Source: Gluconobacter cerinus | GTDB lineage: Bacteria; Pseudomonadota; Alphaproteobacteria; Acetobacterales; Acetobacteraceae | Length of the DNA: 64,000 bases | Direction: 5' to 3' | NCBI RefSeq assembly: GCF_002723935.1 | Contig: NZ_BEWM01000005.1 | Span: 276,608 to 340,607, forward strand | Shown: positions 8,175 to 16,252 of the stretch, piece by piece | How positions within the stretch are numbered: the stretch's first letter is position 1 | Layout of the letters: each line of letters begins with the position of its first letter | Notes under the pieces: generated by a model | The model's database searches: none | What the model was told of the DNA's origin: nothing | The model's input: the letters and a program-made list of their open reading frames with translations, nothing else | Made by a program: the position numbers and the translations under genes

Positions 8175-9200
8175 TCAGTGGTAGTGATGCTCGTTCGTCA
8201 CTTTTCCACGGAACACGTAGTAGGAATAAATCGTGTAGCCGAGGATGACTGGCAGCAGGAACATCGCACCGAACAGGACGAACGCCTGACTGCTGGGTGG
8301 CGAAGAGGCCTGCCAGATCGTGATGGTCGGCGGCACGATATACGGCCACACGTTGATCCCGAGACCGGAGAAGCACAGGAAGAACAGACCCAGTGTCGAG
8401 ATGAACGGCAGCAGGTGGGACTTGCGGTTGCGCAGGCCCAGGAACAGCGCGCCAGCGACAGCTACGACAGCGACGGGAACCGGCAGGACCAGAGCAAGCT
8501 GTGGCCATTCCAGCCAATGCTGCATGTAGGTCGTGTGAAGCTGTGGCGTCCAAACGGATACAGCGACGATCGTCAGCAGCATCAGGCCGGCAAGGCCGTA
8601 GGAAACACGACGCATCGTATCCTGCAGTTCGCCTTCACAGCGCCAGATGAGCCATGTGGAGCCCAGAAGCGCGTAGCCGATTGTGACGGCGGCACCACAG
8701 AACAGTGCAAACGGCGTCAGCCAGTCCAGCGAGGTTCCGACGAACACGTTGTTCTGGACGGGAATGCCCTGCACCAGCGTCCCGAGGATCACACCCTGCA
8801 TGAATGCTGCAACGATGGAGCCACCGCAGAAGGATGCATCCCAGAACAGCTGTGAACCGGGAGACTTCATCTTGAAGCGGAATTCGAAGGAGACGCCGCG
8901 CAGGATGAGAGCCAGCAGCATGAACAGGATCGGCAGGTACAGCGCGGGAAGGATCGTGCCGTAAGCGACCGGGAAGACGCCGTAGAGTGCAGCGCCGCCG
9001 AAGATCATCCAGGTTTCGTTGCCGTCCCAGACAGGAGCGACCGTGTTGACCATGACGTTGCGGTGATCGTGATCCCGTTCCTTGAGGAACAGGACGCCGA
9101 TGCCAAGGTCAAAGCCGTCAAGAATGACGTAGAGGAAGATGGCAGAGGCCGCGAGAACGGCCCAGACCACGGGAAGCCAGAAAGCGGCGGATTCGGTCAT
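8175..9200 (-). CDS. cioB: Cyanide-insensitive bd-type quinol oxidase subunit II
   Basis: This 341-residue membrane protein of the CydB/CioB family has about nine transmembrane helices. It contains the early YVILDGFDLGIG motif (24-35) and WDGNETWMIFGG, both hallmarks of CydB. It pairs with CioA to oxidise ubiquinol and reduce oxygen without proton pumping. It starts 6 bp after cioA. Acetic acid bacteria use this low-efficiency branch to support rapid incomplete oxidation of sugars. Confidence 0.95.
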   Translation of the reverse strand: MTESAAFWLPVVWAVLAASAIFLYVILDGFDLGIGVLFLKERDHDHRNVMVNTVAPVWDGNETWMIFGGAALYGVFPVAYGTILPALYLPILFMLLALILRGVSFEFRFKMKSPGSQLFWDASFCGGSIVAAFMQGVILGTLVQGIPVQNNVFVGTSLDWLTPFALFCGAAVTIGYALLGSTWLIWRCEGELQDTMRRVSYGLAGLMLLTIVAVSVWTPQLHTTYMQHWLEWPQLALVLPVPVAVVAVAGALFLGLRNRKSHLLPFISTLGLFFLCFSGLGINVWPYIVPPTITIWQASSPPSSQAFVLFGAMFLLPVILGYTIYSYYVFRGKVTNEHHYH

Positions 9201-9206
9201 GATCGC

Positions 9207-10631
9207 TTACTCCGCCAGACCAGCATTGTGGGGGTGATGTGAGACCTGCGTGGTACCAGCGGACATCTGCGGCTCGTGCTCGGACGGACCTTCCTCACCA
9301 GAGTGAGGCTCTTCTGCGAAGCTGCGCAGGAGAATGGTGATGCCACCTGCGAAGACCACAAAGTACACAATCACGAAGGCAACCATCGACGTCGCCATGC
9401 TCGGCAGAGCGATCTGGGAGACACTGTCGGAGGTCTTTAGGAGGCCATAAACCGTGTATGGCTGACGGCCGACCTCAGTCGTGATCCAGCCACACAGCAG
9501 GGCTATGAAGCCTGCCGGGGACATCCACAGAGCGACACGATGGAGCATCGCGTTGCTGTAAAGGCTGCCCTTCCAGCGCAGGAAGAGAGACCACAGACCA
9601 ACCAGAACCATGAGCGAGCCAAGCGCGATCATGATGCGGAAGGAGAAGAACAGCAGCGGCGAATACGGTCGCAGATCCTTCGGGTAGTCCTTGAGGCCCG
9701 GCACCTTGCCATCGAGGCTGTGCGTCAGGATCAGGGAGCCGAGGAGCGGAATCTGGACCTTGTAGTGCGTCGTCTCGTTTTCCATGTCCGGAATACCGAA
9801 CAGGATTTCCGGCGCGCGGCCTTCAGAGTCCCAGTCGCCTTCCATCGCGGCGATCTTGGCTGGCTGGTATTCCAGCGTGTTCAGACCCTGCGTGTCACCC
9901 GCCAGGAACTGGACCGGAGCAACAATCGCGGCCATCCACATGGCCATGGAGAACATCAGGCGGACCTGTTCGGACGCCTGACGGCCTTCACGACGGGCCT
10001 TCAGCAGATGCCAGCCAGCGACGCCAGCCACGATGAACGCGACGGACAGGAACGCTGCCAGCCCCATGTGCACGAGGCGGAACGGGAAGGACGGGTTGAA
10101 GATGATCTGCCACCAGTTGCCTGGCAGGAAGCGACCTGTCGCTTCATCAATGATGTAACCCTGCGGCGTCTGCATCCAGGAATTGGAGGCGAGAATCCAC
10201 GTCATGGAGATCAGCGTGCCGATCGAGACCATGCAGGTGGCGCCAAAGTGCAGGCCTTTGCCCACGCGGTTTAGGCCAAACATCATGACGCCGAGGAAGC
10301 CGGCTTCAAGGAAAAAGGCCGTCATCACTTCGTAGGCCAGCATTGGGCCGAGGATGGGGCCAGCCTTCTGCGAGAACTGGGACCAGTTGGTACCGAACTC
10401 GTAGGACATGACCAGACCGGAAACCACGCCCATCGCGAATACGACGGAGAAGATTTTCAGCCAGTATTTGAAGAGATCCAGATAGGCGCTGCGTCCCGTC
10501 TTGAGCCAGAGGCCTTCAAGAACGGCGAGATAGGCAGCAAGCCCGATCGAGAATGCCGGGAATACGATGTGAAACCCGACTGTAAACGCGAACTGAAATC
10601 GCGCGAGAAATAAAGCCGACAGGCCAAACAT
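9207..10631 (-). CDS. cioA: Cyanide-insensitive bd-type quinol oxidase subunit I
   Basis: This 474-residue CydA-family protein carries the haems and the quinol site. The N-terminal RFQFAFTVGFHIVFPAFSIG places the b595 ligand at His21. GWITTEVGRQPW-like sequence (GWITTEVGRQPYTVYG) and the region around EFGTNWSQFS are strongly conserved. The length points to the short-Q-loop CIO subtype rather than E. coli bd-I, which has about 520 residues. The tail after residue 440 is hydrophilic and His/Glu-rich. The 210-bp upstream region carries an inverted repeat and an FNR-like box, so oxygen or redox control is likely. Confidence 0.95.
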   Translation of the reverse strand: MFGLSALFLARFQFAFTVGFHIVFPAFSIGLAAYLAVLEGLWLKTGRSAYLDLFKYWLKIFSVVFAMGVVSGLVMSYEFGTNWSQFSQKAGPILGPMLAYEVMTAFFLEAGFLGVMMFGLNRVGKGLHFGATCMVSIGTLISMTWILASNSWMQTPQGYIIDEATGRFLPGNWWQIIFNPSFPFRLVHMGLAAFLSVAFIVAGVAGWHLLKARREGRQASEQVRLMFSMAMWMAAIVAPVQFLAGDTQGLNTLEYQPAKIAAMEGDWDSEGRAPEILFGIPDMENETTHYKVQIPLLGSLILTHSLDGKVPGLKDYPKDLRPYSPLLFFSFRIMIALGSLMVLVGLWSLFLRWKGSLYSNAMLHRVALWMSPAGFIALLCGWITTEVGRQPYTVYGLLKTSDSVSQIALPSMATSMVAFVIVYFVVFAGGITILLRSFAEEPHSGEEGPSEHEPQMSAGTTQVSHHPHNAGLAE

Positions 10632-10656
10632 TGCGATGGTGCCTTCTGCTTGGGAG

Positions 10657-10678
10657 GCGGACCGCAGAACCGGTCCGC
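10657..10678. promoter_or_regulatory. Inverted repeat in the cioA leader
   Basis: An 8-bp perfect inverted repeat, GCGGACCG/CGGTCCGC with a 6-nt spacer, lies 26-47 bp before the cioA start. It could be an mRNA hairpin close to the ribosome-binding site or an operator. No T run follows, so it is not a terminator. Confidence 0.55.
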
Positions 10679-10813
10679 ATGGACCCGTCAGCTACGCTCG
10701 CACCCTAGAAGTCAGGAATGAGCTGAGATCATGCGCACCGCACTGCACACATGACCCGGATCTGAATCTTGAAAGCCGCAGCACGGGAATAGTTTTCTTT
10801 CCGCGCCATGGTT

Positions 10814-10827
10814 TTGACAAAAATCAA
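10814..10827. promoter_or_regulatory. FNR-like box upstream of cioA
   Basis: TTGAC-AAAA-ATCAA differs from the FNR/Anr consensus TTGAT-N4-ATCAA at one base. It lies about 190 bp upstream of the cioA start, in the only long gap next to the operon. FNR-type regulators exist in Gluconobacter (GoxR has been described) and bd oxidases are classic FNR targets. The distance would suit activation from an upstream promoter. The box is short enough that chance cannot be excluded. Confidence 0.55.
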
Positions 10828-10841
10828 AACATTCCCTGCGT

Positions 10842-11918
10842 CTACTCGCGCAAATGTGACGCGTCAATTTTTTGTGTGGAGATTGTTTGCAAAAGTTGTT
10901 CGAGAGCAGGTGCAGCATGACCATTCACGACGGAAACTTCTGCGACAACAGGATGACTTTCTGCCAGTCCGGATGAGGGTGTTGCGTGCAAAATGTGCTC
11001 GAGGAAAACGCGCGTGTCTGGAGCAAGCGAGGCCTGAAGGCGCGGAATATTCAGGATTTTTTCGGCGGCATCATGCCAGTTCAGAAGCGTCAGGGTGAGG
11101 TGGCCGTTGAGCGCTGGGTATGTCAGTTCACCGGAAAAGGAAAGATGTGCAGAAGTCGCTTCCGACCCCATCGAAAATGATGCTGTCTGCACAAGTAGGC
11201 GCTCATAGCCTTCAGGACTAAAAAGTGGGCTTTCAGGATGTGTGCTGGACGTCGTGAGAGCTATCACGAGATGAGCATTGTGCAGTGGATACTTGGCAGC
11301 ATTCAAAAATAATGTGCTGAGAGTGGAAGACAACACATCCATTCCGAGGCGTGTGGCTCTCGGTGGGGCTTGGGGTTGGATGAGGATGCGTCCAGAAGGG
11401 CGGGACAGCGCGACTGTCTGATCCACAAGATTCATTGCGACGGCGACTTGGGCAGAAGGAGCATGGAACATTACGGTTCCGTCCTCTGAGATGTGCAGTC
11501 TCAAAGCTTCTGTGAGAATGGTTGCTCTGGCCGAAGAAGTGATAATGCGCGCAGCCTGACGACCAGGAAGGGAGACGGTGAGGCCTTTTCTGACGATTTC
11601 CGTCCATGGTCCGCCAAGCCTGAAAGTCTCACCTGCCCAACCAGCCTCGAATGGTTGGGCAGGAAAATTTTTATGGCGGAGCTGGGGTTTCTGGATGTCG
11701 ATCCATGCTCCGAAAGGCCAGCCTCCACGACGAACTTCTCCAGTTTCTACAGACCATCCCGTAGCTTTCAGGTTCGCGACTTCAGCTTCAATTCGCCCTT
11801 GCATTCTGGTGGTGACGTGATGCCACAGGGCGGTATCTGCAGCTGCCACAACTGTAATGAAACAGAAGATGACAAGCGTGATTTTCAGGTAACGGGCAGT
11901 ATTGGAAACTGGGTTCAC
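10842..11918 (-). CDS. DUF2125 domain-containing protein
   Basis: This 358-residue protein has an N-terminal hydrophobic segment (about 10-30) serving as a signal or anchor, followed by a large periplasmic domain. The motif RRGGWPFGAWIDIQKP (63-78) is typical of the DUF2125 family, a lineage widespread in alphaproteobacteria with no known function. The rest is rich in beta-strand pattern and resembles lipid-binding or AsmA-like folds only loosely. It stands alone; its stop lies 15 bp from the FNR-like box of the cio operon. Confidence 0.75.
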   Translation of the reverse strand: MNPVSNTARYLKITLVIFCFITVVAAADTALWHHVTTRMQGRIEAEVANLKATGWSVETGEVRRGGWPFGAWIDIQKPQLRHKNFPAQPFEAGWAGETFRLGGPWTEIVRKGLTVSLPGRQAARIITSSARATILTEALRLHISEDGTVMFHAPSAQVAVAMNLVDQTVALSRPSGRILIQPQAPPRATRLGMDVLSSTLSTLFLNAAKYPLHNAHLVIALTTSSTHPESPLFSPEGYERLLVQTASFSMGSEATSAHLSFSGELTYPALNGHLTLTLLNWHDAAEKILNIPRLQASLAPDTRVFLEHILHATPSSGLAESHPVVAEVSVVNGHAAPALEQLLQTISTQKIDASHLRE

Positions 11919-12167
11919 TGGGCCTGTCTTTGTGTAACGGGATATAGAGGCTGGTTCGATGGGCGGTATTTATCCCCAAAACAGCATTCCGCGTGCAGTC
12001 ATTGTTTGACAGCCGAGTCTATGGAAGGCGATCTGGGCACATTGAAGTCAGGGAATAGCTGAAAACCGCAGAAAAATAGGGTTTTTTAGCTACGTGTGGA
12101 AACCGTCGGGTTTCTTGAAATTCGCCCGAAGCCTCTGGCCTCAAAACTCCTTCTGTTCCGGCGGTTG
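11919..12167. other. Intergenic region upstream of the DUF2125 gene
   Basis: This 249-bp gap lies between plsC (ending) and the DUF2125 gene (starting), both on the minus strand. I see no convincing gene, RNA or terminator in it. It presumably holds the promoter of the DUF2125 gene. Runs of T and A near 12074-12086 have no stem before them. Confidence 0.6.
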
Positions 12168-12917
12168 TTAAACCCTCTGAAGCTCCACAGAGTTATCCAC
12201 AGTATTGCGTGGTAATTCATGGGTTGCGCACAGTTCATCCCATGCTTCGTTCAGCGCGGTCGTGAAGCCGTTGCGTCCCTCTGTGGAGGGGAGTGGCGCA
12301 CCGATGACGACCTTCAAAACACCAGGTTTTTTCCGCCAGGGAGATCGGTCCCAGAAGAGGCCGGAATTGGTGGCGACCGGCACGACAGGAACATTAGCCT
12401 GTCGGGCTAATGCAATAATGCCCGGTTGGATGGGGTGGCGTTCTCCGGGGAGGGTGCGTGTGCCTTCAGGAAAGATAATAATCTGTCTGTCAGATGCGTG
12501 AGCGCGTGCGCTGTCTTTCATCATGGTCCGCAGGGCTTTAGATCCAGCGCTTCGTTCCACAGGGATCATGCCGCTCAGAACAAGCATGGGGCCGACAAGG
12601 GGAATTTTAGTCAGTTCCGCTTTGATGATGTAGGTCGGTAGGGGGACCAGATTCATCCAGACGAAGCCATCGAAGAAGGACTGATGCTGGGATGCAATGA
12701 GGCTTGGGCCTGCAGGAATATTATCCCGACCATGAACTTCGATTTTCACGGAGCAAAGCTGCGCAAATCCAAACAGCACCGCTCTGGACCAGAGTTTGGC
12801 GTAGGAGAGTGCCAGGTCCTGTCGCTTCATGAGGCGGATCGGGATTGCACCGAGACCCATGATGACTGTGAGAATCAGGAAATAAAGATTGAACAGCAGG
12901 CCGCGAAGAATGCTCAT
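12168..12917 (-). CDS. plsC: 1-acyl-sn-glycerol-3-phosphate acyltransferase
   Basis: This 249-residue inner-membrane enzyme acylates lysophosphatidic acid to phosphatidic acid. An N-terminal hydrophobic helix (8-26) precedes the catalytic H-x4-D motif HQSFFD (His78, Asp83). The acyltransferase block III is IIFPEGTR (147-154), and VPVVPVATNSG is the block IV region. It is the last gene of the ftsE-ftsX-DUF218-plsC cluster, an order common in alphaproteobacteria. It lies 44 bp after the DUF218 gene. Confidence 0.92.
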   Translation of the reverse strand: MSILRGLLFNLYFLILTVIMGLGAIPIRLMKRQDLALSYAKLWSRAVLFGFAQLCSVKIEVHGRDNIPAGPSLIASQHQSFFDGFVWMNLVPLPTYIIKAELTKIPLVGPMLVLSGMIPVERSAGSKALRTMMKDSARAHASDRQIIIFPEGTRTLPGERHPIQPGIIALARQANVPVVPVATNSGLFWDRSPWRKKPGVLKVVIGAPLPSTEGRNGFTTALNEAWDELCATHELPRNTVDNSVELQRV

Positions 12918-12961
12918 AATTTTGTCTGCTCACCAGAAAAGCTGCGGTTGCACAAGAGGCC

Positions 12962-13555
12962 TCAGTGAGGCGTAAGGCCAATCTTGCCGTCTGGCAGGCC
13001 CGTCAAGTTACTAAGTTCTGCGCCTAGAAGTTTGAAATATTCCCGGATGAGTAAGTGCAGGGTCTGGCGGGACAGTGGCGCTTCCAGAGCTGGCGGGAGA
13101 ACCGGATAAGGCACGAGTTCCAGATCTGGGGCAGTCCGGCTGAGCTCTATAATGGCGCGGCGAATGTGGTAGCCAGCGGTAACGACCAGTAGGCTGTGCA
13201 TCTTGTGATCTCTGGCCCACGTCGTGGTCTCATAAGCATTACCAATCGTACTGACTGCACGGCGGCCCAAAGTGACGCGGCTGGCCAGATCGCTGGAAAG
13301 CGTCTGGTTCTGAAGGCGCACAAGTTGATCGAGTGTAACATGGGGCCCGACGCCAGAAATCAGTAGAAGCTGGCCATATCCGCCCTTGAGAAGGGTGAGG
13401 GATGTTTCGATACGGGATTGGCCGCCTGTGAGGGTGACGATGCCATCGCAGACAGTGGCAACATGCGGTGGCTGTCGGGAATCGTGGATGAACCAGACGA
13501 AGCCAGCCGACCAGAGCACGGCAATAAGAAACAGCGAGGAAAGAAAGGCCTTCAC
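12962..13555 (-). CDS. YdcF/SanA-like DUF218 protein
   Basis: This 197-residue protein has one N-terminal membrane helix (about 5-23) and then a periplasmic DUF218 domain. The strand CDGIVTLTGGQSRIE (36-50), GGYGQLLLISG and TTWARDHKMHSLLVVTAGYHIRRA are characteristic. The GTG start at 13555 overlaps the ftsX stop (GTGA); a longer frame reaching to 13978 lies inside ftsX and is rejected. The family is linked to envelope integrity, as in SanA and ElyC. Its place between ftsX and plsC suggests a role at the division site or in envelope growth. Confidence 0.82.
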   Translation of the reverse strand: MKAFLSSLFLIAVLWSAGFVWFIHDSRQPPHVATVCDGIVTLTGGQSRIETSLTLLKGGYGQLLLISGVGPHVTLDQLVRLQNQTLSSDLASRVTLGRRAVSTIGNAYETTTWARDHKMHSLLVVTAGYHIRRAIIELSRTAPDLELVPYPVLPPALEAPLSRQTLHLLIREYFKLLGAELSNLTGLPDGKIGLTPH

Positions 13556-14451
13556 GGCAATCGACGAAGCCACACGAGCACAACGCCCTGAGCTGTGATC
13601 CATCCCAGAAGAGCTGCAATGACGGGCAGGGCACCGAGCTCTTTCAGGAGGCTGAGAGGTAAAATGCGGAGTGTTGTCCACCACCCATCCAGTGTTGTCG
13701 GAAAGGTGCTTGGGACGGTGGCCTGATGCGTGAAGGGCGCGAGGGTTGTGGCAAGGGAGGTTGTCAGTGGCGTGAGGAGGACGAGGCCAGCCACGCCACC
13801 CATAAAGCTGAGGAGTGCAGCCCGACCGGCAATATGGCTGGAAATTGTAAAGTCCCCTGCGCCAAGGGAATGCACGATTTCCACAGCCCGTTTCTGGGCA
13901 GCGACAGAGCGGCGGACAGTGATGCCAATGGATAAAACGGCAATCGCTGCGATCAGGACAACGGCAAGCCAGGCGCATCCGACGAGGCTTGTGCCCAAAT
14001 GTTCAAGTCTTTGGCCCCATTGCATGTCTTCCTGAACAATGGCTTCGGGCAGCGTGTCGTGAACAGTGGAGCCTAGGTTAGCGTCAGGCGTGTGGGCGAC
14101 GATGAGGACGGTGGGCAGAGAGAGGCCCGGCAGACCTTTCCGCGCATCCGTAGGCTGGCCAAGCCAGGGCGCCAATAGATCCTGCACCTTGTCTGTGGAA
14201 AGCTTTTGCAGGTTGGTAACGCCCGGCAAGGCCTTGAGAGCGTGAATGAGTGCGTCCGTGCGATCTGAGGCGTTTGGAATGTCTGTCGGGATTTCGATCG
14301 TTGCAGCACTTCGGGCCGCCTGCGCCCAGCCATCTGCAAGCGCTTGAACACCGGTCAAACCAGCAAGGGCCAAGCCTGCCAGCAGGGTCATGAGAGCAAC
14401 AAGCAGAGGGAGGCTGCCTGAGCGCAGACCGGGAGAGACGCGGCGGCTCAC
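13552..14451 (-). CDS. ftsX: Cell-division ABC transporter permease FtsX
   Basis: This 299-residue membrane protein has one N-terminal helix, a periplasmic domain (about 40-150) and three C-terminal helices, the FtsX topology. It overlaps ftsE by 4 bp and is followed by the DUF218 gene, also with an overlap. With FtsE it forms the complex that activates cell-wall hydrolases during division. Sequence identity of this family is low, so topology and synteny carry the assignment. Confidence 0.88.
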   Translation of the reverse strand: MSRRVSPGLRSGSLPLLVALMTLLAGLALAGLTGVQALADGWAQAARSAATIEIPTDIPNASDRTDALIHALKALPGVTNLQKLSTDKVQDLLAPWLGQPTDARKGLPGLSLPTVLIVAHTPDANLGSTVHDTLPEAIVQEDMQWGQRLEHLGTSLVGCAWLAVVLIAAIAVLSIGITVRRSVAAQKRAVEIVHSLGAGDFTISSHIAGRAALLSFMGGVAGLVLLTPLTTSLATTLAPFTHQATVPSTFPTTLDGWWTTLRILPLSLLKELGALPVIAALLGWITAQGVVLVWLRRLP

Positions 14452-15125
14452 GCTATCGCCTCATTTGCGTGCGGGTCGAGCGTGCCATCACGGAGCATGA
14501 TTGATGGGGCGGGAGCATCGCGCACAAGACCTTCGTTATGCGTCGCGACAATCACGGTTGTTCCCAGATCAATCAGTTCCTGGAATGTTGCAAGAAGGCG
14601 TCTGGCCTGAGAATCCTCAAGAGCGTTTGTTGGTTCATCGGCGAGAAGGATGTCGGGTCGTCCGATCAGGGCGCGTGCAATAGCAACACGCTGCTGTTCG
14701 CCCCCGGAAAGAGTGGTCGGTCGGGAATGGGCGTGCGGGGCGACATCCAGCCAGTCCAGGACGGCAAAAACCTCCTGTCGAATATCGCGTTCGGAGCGCC
14801 CGCGCAGACGCAGCGGGAGGGCGACGTTGTCAAAAACATTCCACTCCCCGATCAGGCGGTAATCCTGCGGGACGAACCCGATGCGTCTTCTCAGGTTTCG
14901 TAGAGTGCTTCGGCTGGCGCCCGTGACTGGGGTGTTGAGAATATCCATTTGGCCTGAGGCGGGTTTTGCCCCGAGTGTCAGAAGCTTGAGAAGGCTGGAT
15001 TTGCCTGCGCCTGATGGCCCGAGAAGCCAGCGGAATTCTCCCTGAGGGATTGTCAGGGTCATGCCGTGCAGAACAGGCTGCCCAACGCCAGCAGGTTTCA
15101 GGGAGACATCGCGCAGGCGGATCAT
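14448..15125 (-). CDS. ftsE: Cell-division ABC transporter ATP-binding protein FtsE
   Basis: This 225-residue ABC ATPase has Walker A GPSGAGKSS (36-44), the signature LSGGEQQRVAIARAL, Walker B DILLADEPTNAL and a switch His in VATHNEGL. Size and the adjacent ftsX fit FtsE. It opens the division and envelope cluster, transcribed divergently from a zinc-ribbon protein gene with about 120 bp between them. Confidence 0.93.
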   Translation of the reverse strand: MIRLRDVSLKPAGVGQPVLHGMTLTIPQGEFRWLLGPSGAGKSSLLKLLTLGAKPASGQMDILNTPVTGASRSTLRNLRRRIGFVPQDYRLIGEWNVFDNVALPLRLRGRSERDIRQEVFAVLDWLDVAPHAHSRPTTLSGGEQQRVAIARALIGRPDILLADEPTNALEDSQARRLLATFQELIDLGTTVIVATHNEGLVRDAPAPSIMLRDGTLDPHANEAIA

Positions 15126-15247
15126 ATGAAAACGATCAAAGGTGTTGCAGGCGTATTAACCATTTATTAACGACAACCTCGTCATATGGGCAACCCAGTT
15201 GAGGTCAGACCGAGGCCGGTACGGTCTGATTTTTGAAGGATACCGTG

Positions 15248-15715
15248 ATGCGTGTTGAATGTCCCCACTGTCATGCTGTTTTTGAAGTGCCTGATGCACT
15301 TTTGGAGCAGGCGCGGCGGCTGCGTTGCGCGAACTGTGGGGATAGCTGGTCTTTACAAGAGACGCACGAGCCGGAGCTTGCACAAATTCCGCCTGATGAC
15401 TTGTCCTTGCTCAAGGCTGAGACTGAAGAGCCTCCAGGCCCTGAAACATCACAGTCGTATCCTATTGGATTGAGCGCGTCGGACGCACGGGACGCTGCGA
15501 AACATGCGTTTGTTCTACATTCCCGGACAGTAACCCATGGGTTGGGTAAACCCGAGACTGTCGGGACGAAAATGATCGGAAGTCTTGGGACGTGGAGTGC
15601 CGCGTGGGGGCTTAGCCTCGTAGTGGTCGGCGGAGGCGTGGCCGCATTGTGGCACTGGAAGGCTGGGGAGCTGGTGACTTTATGGCCGGGTATCGGCCAT
15701 CTCCTTACTCCCTGA
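15248..15715 (+). CDS. MJ0042-type zinc-ribbon membrane protein
   Basis: This 155-residue protein starts with a zinc ribbon, MRVECPHCHAVFEVPDALL, with the second knuckle RCANCGDSW; Cys5, Cys8 and a matching CxxC about 25 residues later bind zinc. An acidic linker follows, and one transmembrane helix near the C-terminus (about 124-140). Such proteins sit divergently beside ftsE in many alphaproteobacteria; their role is unknown. The start was set at the ATG after a GAAGGA ribosome-binding site, five codons inside a longer frame. Confidence 0.82.
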   Translation: MRVECPHCHAVFEVPDALLEQARRLRCANCGDSWSLQETHEPELAQIPPDDLSLLKAETEEPPGPETSQSYPIGLSASDARDAAKHAFVLHSRTVTHGLGKPETVGTKMIGSLGTWSAAWGLSLVVVGGGVAALWHWKAGELVTLWPGIGHLLTP

Positions 15716-15724
15716 GCCTGGGTC

Positions 15725-16135
15725 TTACATGTTGCGAGCGGCCAGTGCGGACAGGGTCGCTCCAATTGCGGCAAGTCCCATCAGGAGAAAGCCGTCGAAC
15801 ATGAGGGAGCCTGGGGTTAGCAGGTGACTGCCGATTTGAAGATGGGTCGGCAGGGTGCCCGCCACATGGTTCATGATGTCTTTCGCCTGCGGGTCAGCGC
15901 TTGCAGCACTCGTCGTAATGGCGTTCACGATGTGCGGCAGGATGTACCAGCCCAGACCAAGAATCAGGAGAAGGGGAGCGAGAAGCTCTGCGACCTGCTG
16001 GGCGAAGTAGAAGGCGAAATAGCAGATGGACCAGATGCCCGTGCGGATCAGCGCGCCGGTTGAAAGAGGGCCGCTTTCCCCGCTGCGGGAGTTGAGCAGG
16101 CGATCGGTCAGGTTGCGCGAGGGCTGAATGTCCAT
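15725..16135 (-). CDS. Hypothetical membrane protein
   Basis: This 136-residue protein has three hydrophobic stretches: an aromatic one (about 35-45, WSICYFAFYFAQQ), a Leu-rich one (48-72) and one at the C-terminus (112-130). I do not recognise a family. It is convergent with the zinc-ribbon gene (9 bp between stops) and divergent from the histidine kinase operon. The coding potential is supported by membrane topology and by filling the gap exactly. Confidence 0.6.
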   Translation of the reverse strand: MDIQPSRNLTDRLLNSRSGESGPLSTGALIRTGIWSICYFAFYFAQQVAELLAPLLLILGLGWYILPHIVNAITTSAASADPQAKDIMNHVAGTLPTHLQIGSHLLTPGSLMFDGFLLMGLAAIGATLSALAARNM

Positions 16136-16252
16136 GAGATACGGCTTCCACTGATCCGGTAACGGGAGTTATCTTCGCCCCTTGGAAATCGGACGAACAT
16201 CAGCTTCGGACTAGCTGCAAGAGGCCGTTAATGCAAACATTCCGTCATTCTC

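Noticed and set aside
10636..10920. 94-codon open frame on the plus strand upstream of cioA
   Set aside because: It spans the control region with the inverted repeat and the FNR-like box and runs into the DUF2125 gene; no homology or ribosome-binding site is seen.
12193..12201. TTATCCACA matching a DnaA box
   Set aside because: It lies within the coding end of plsC as a single copy. No cluster, AT-rich unwinding region or replication genes are near, so an origin is not supported.
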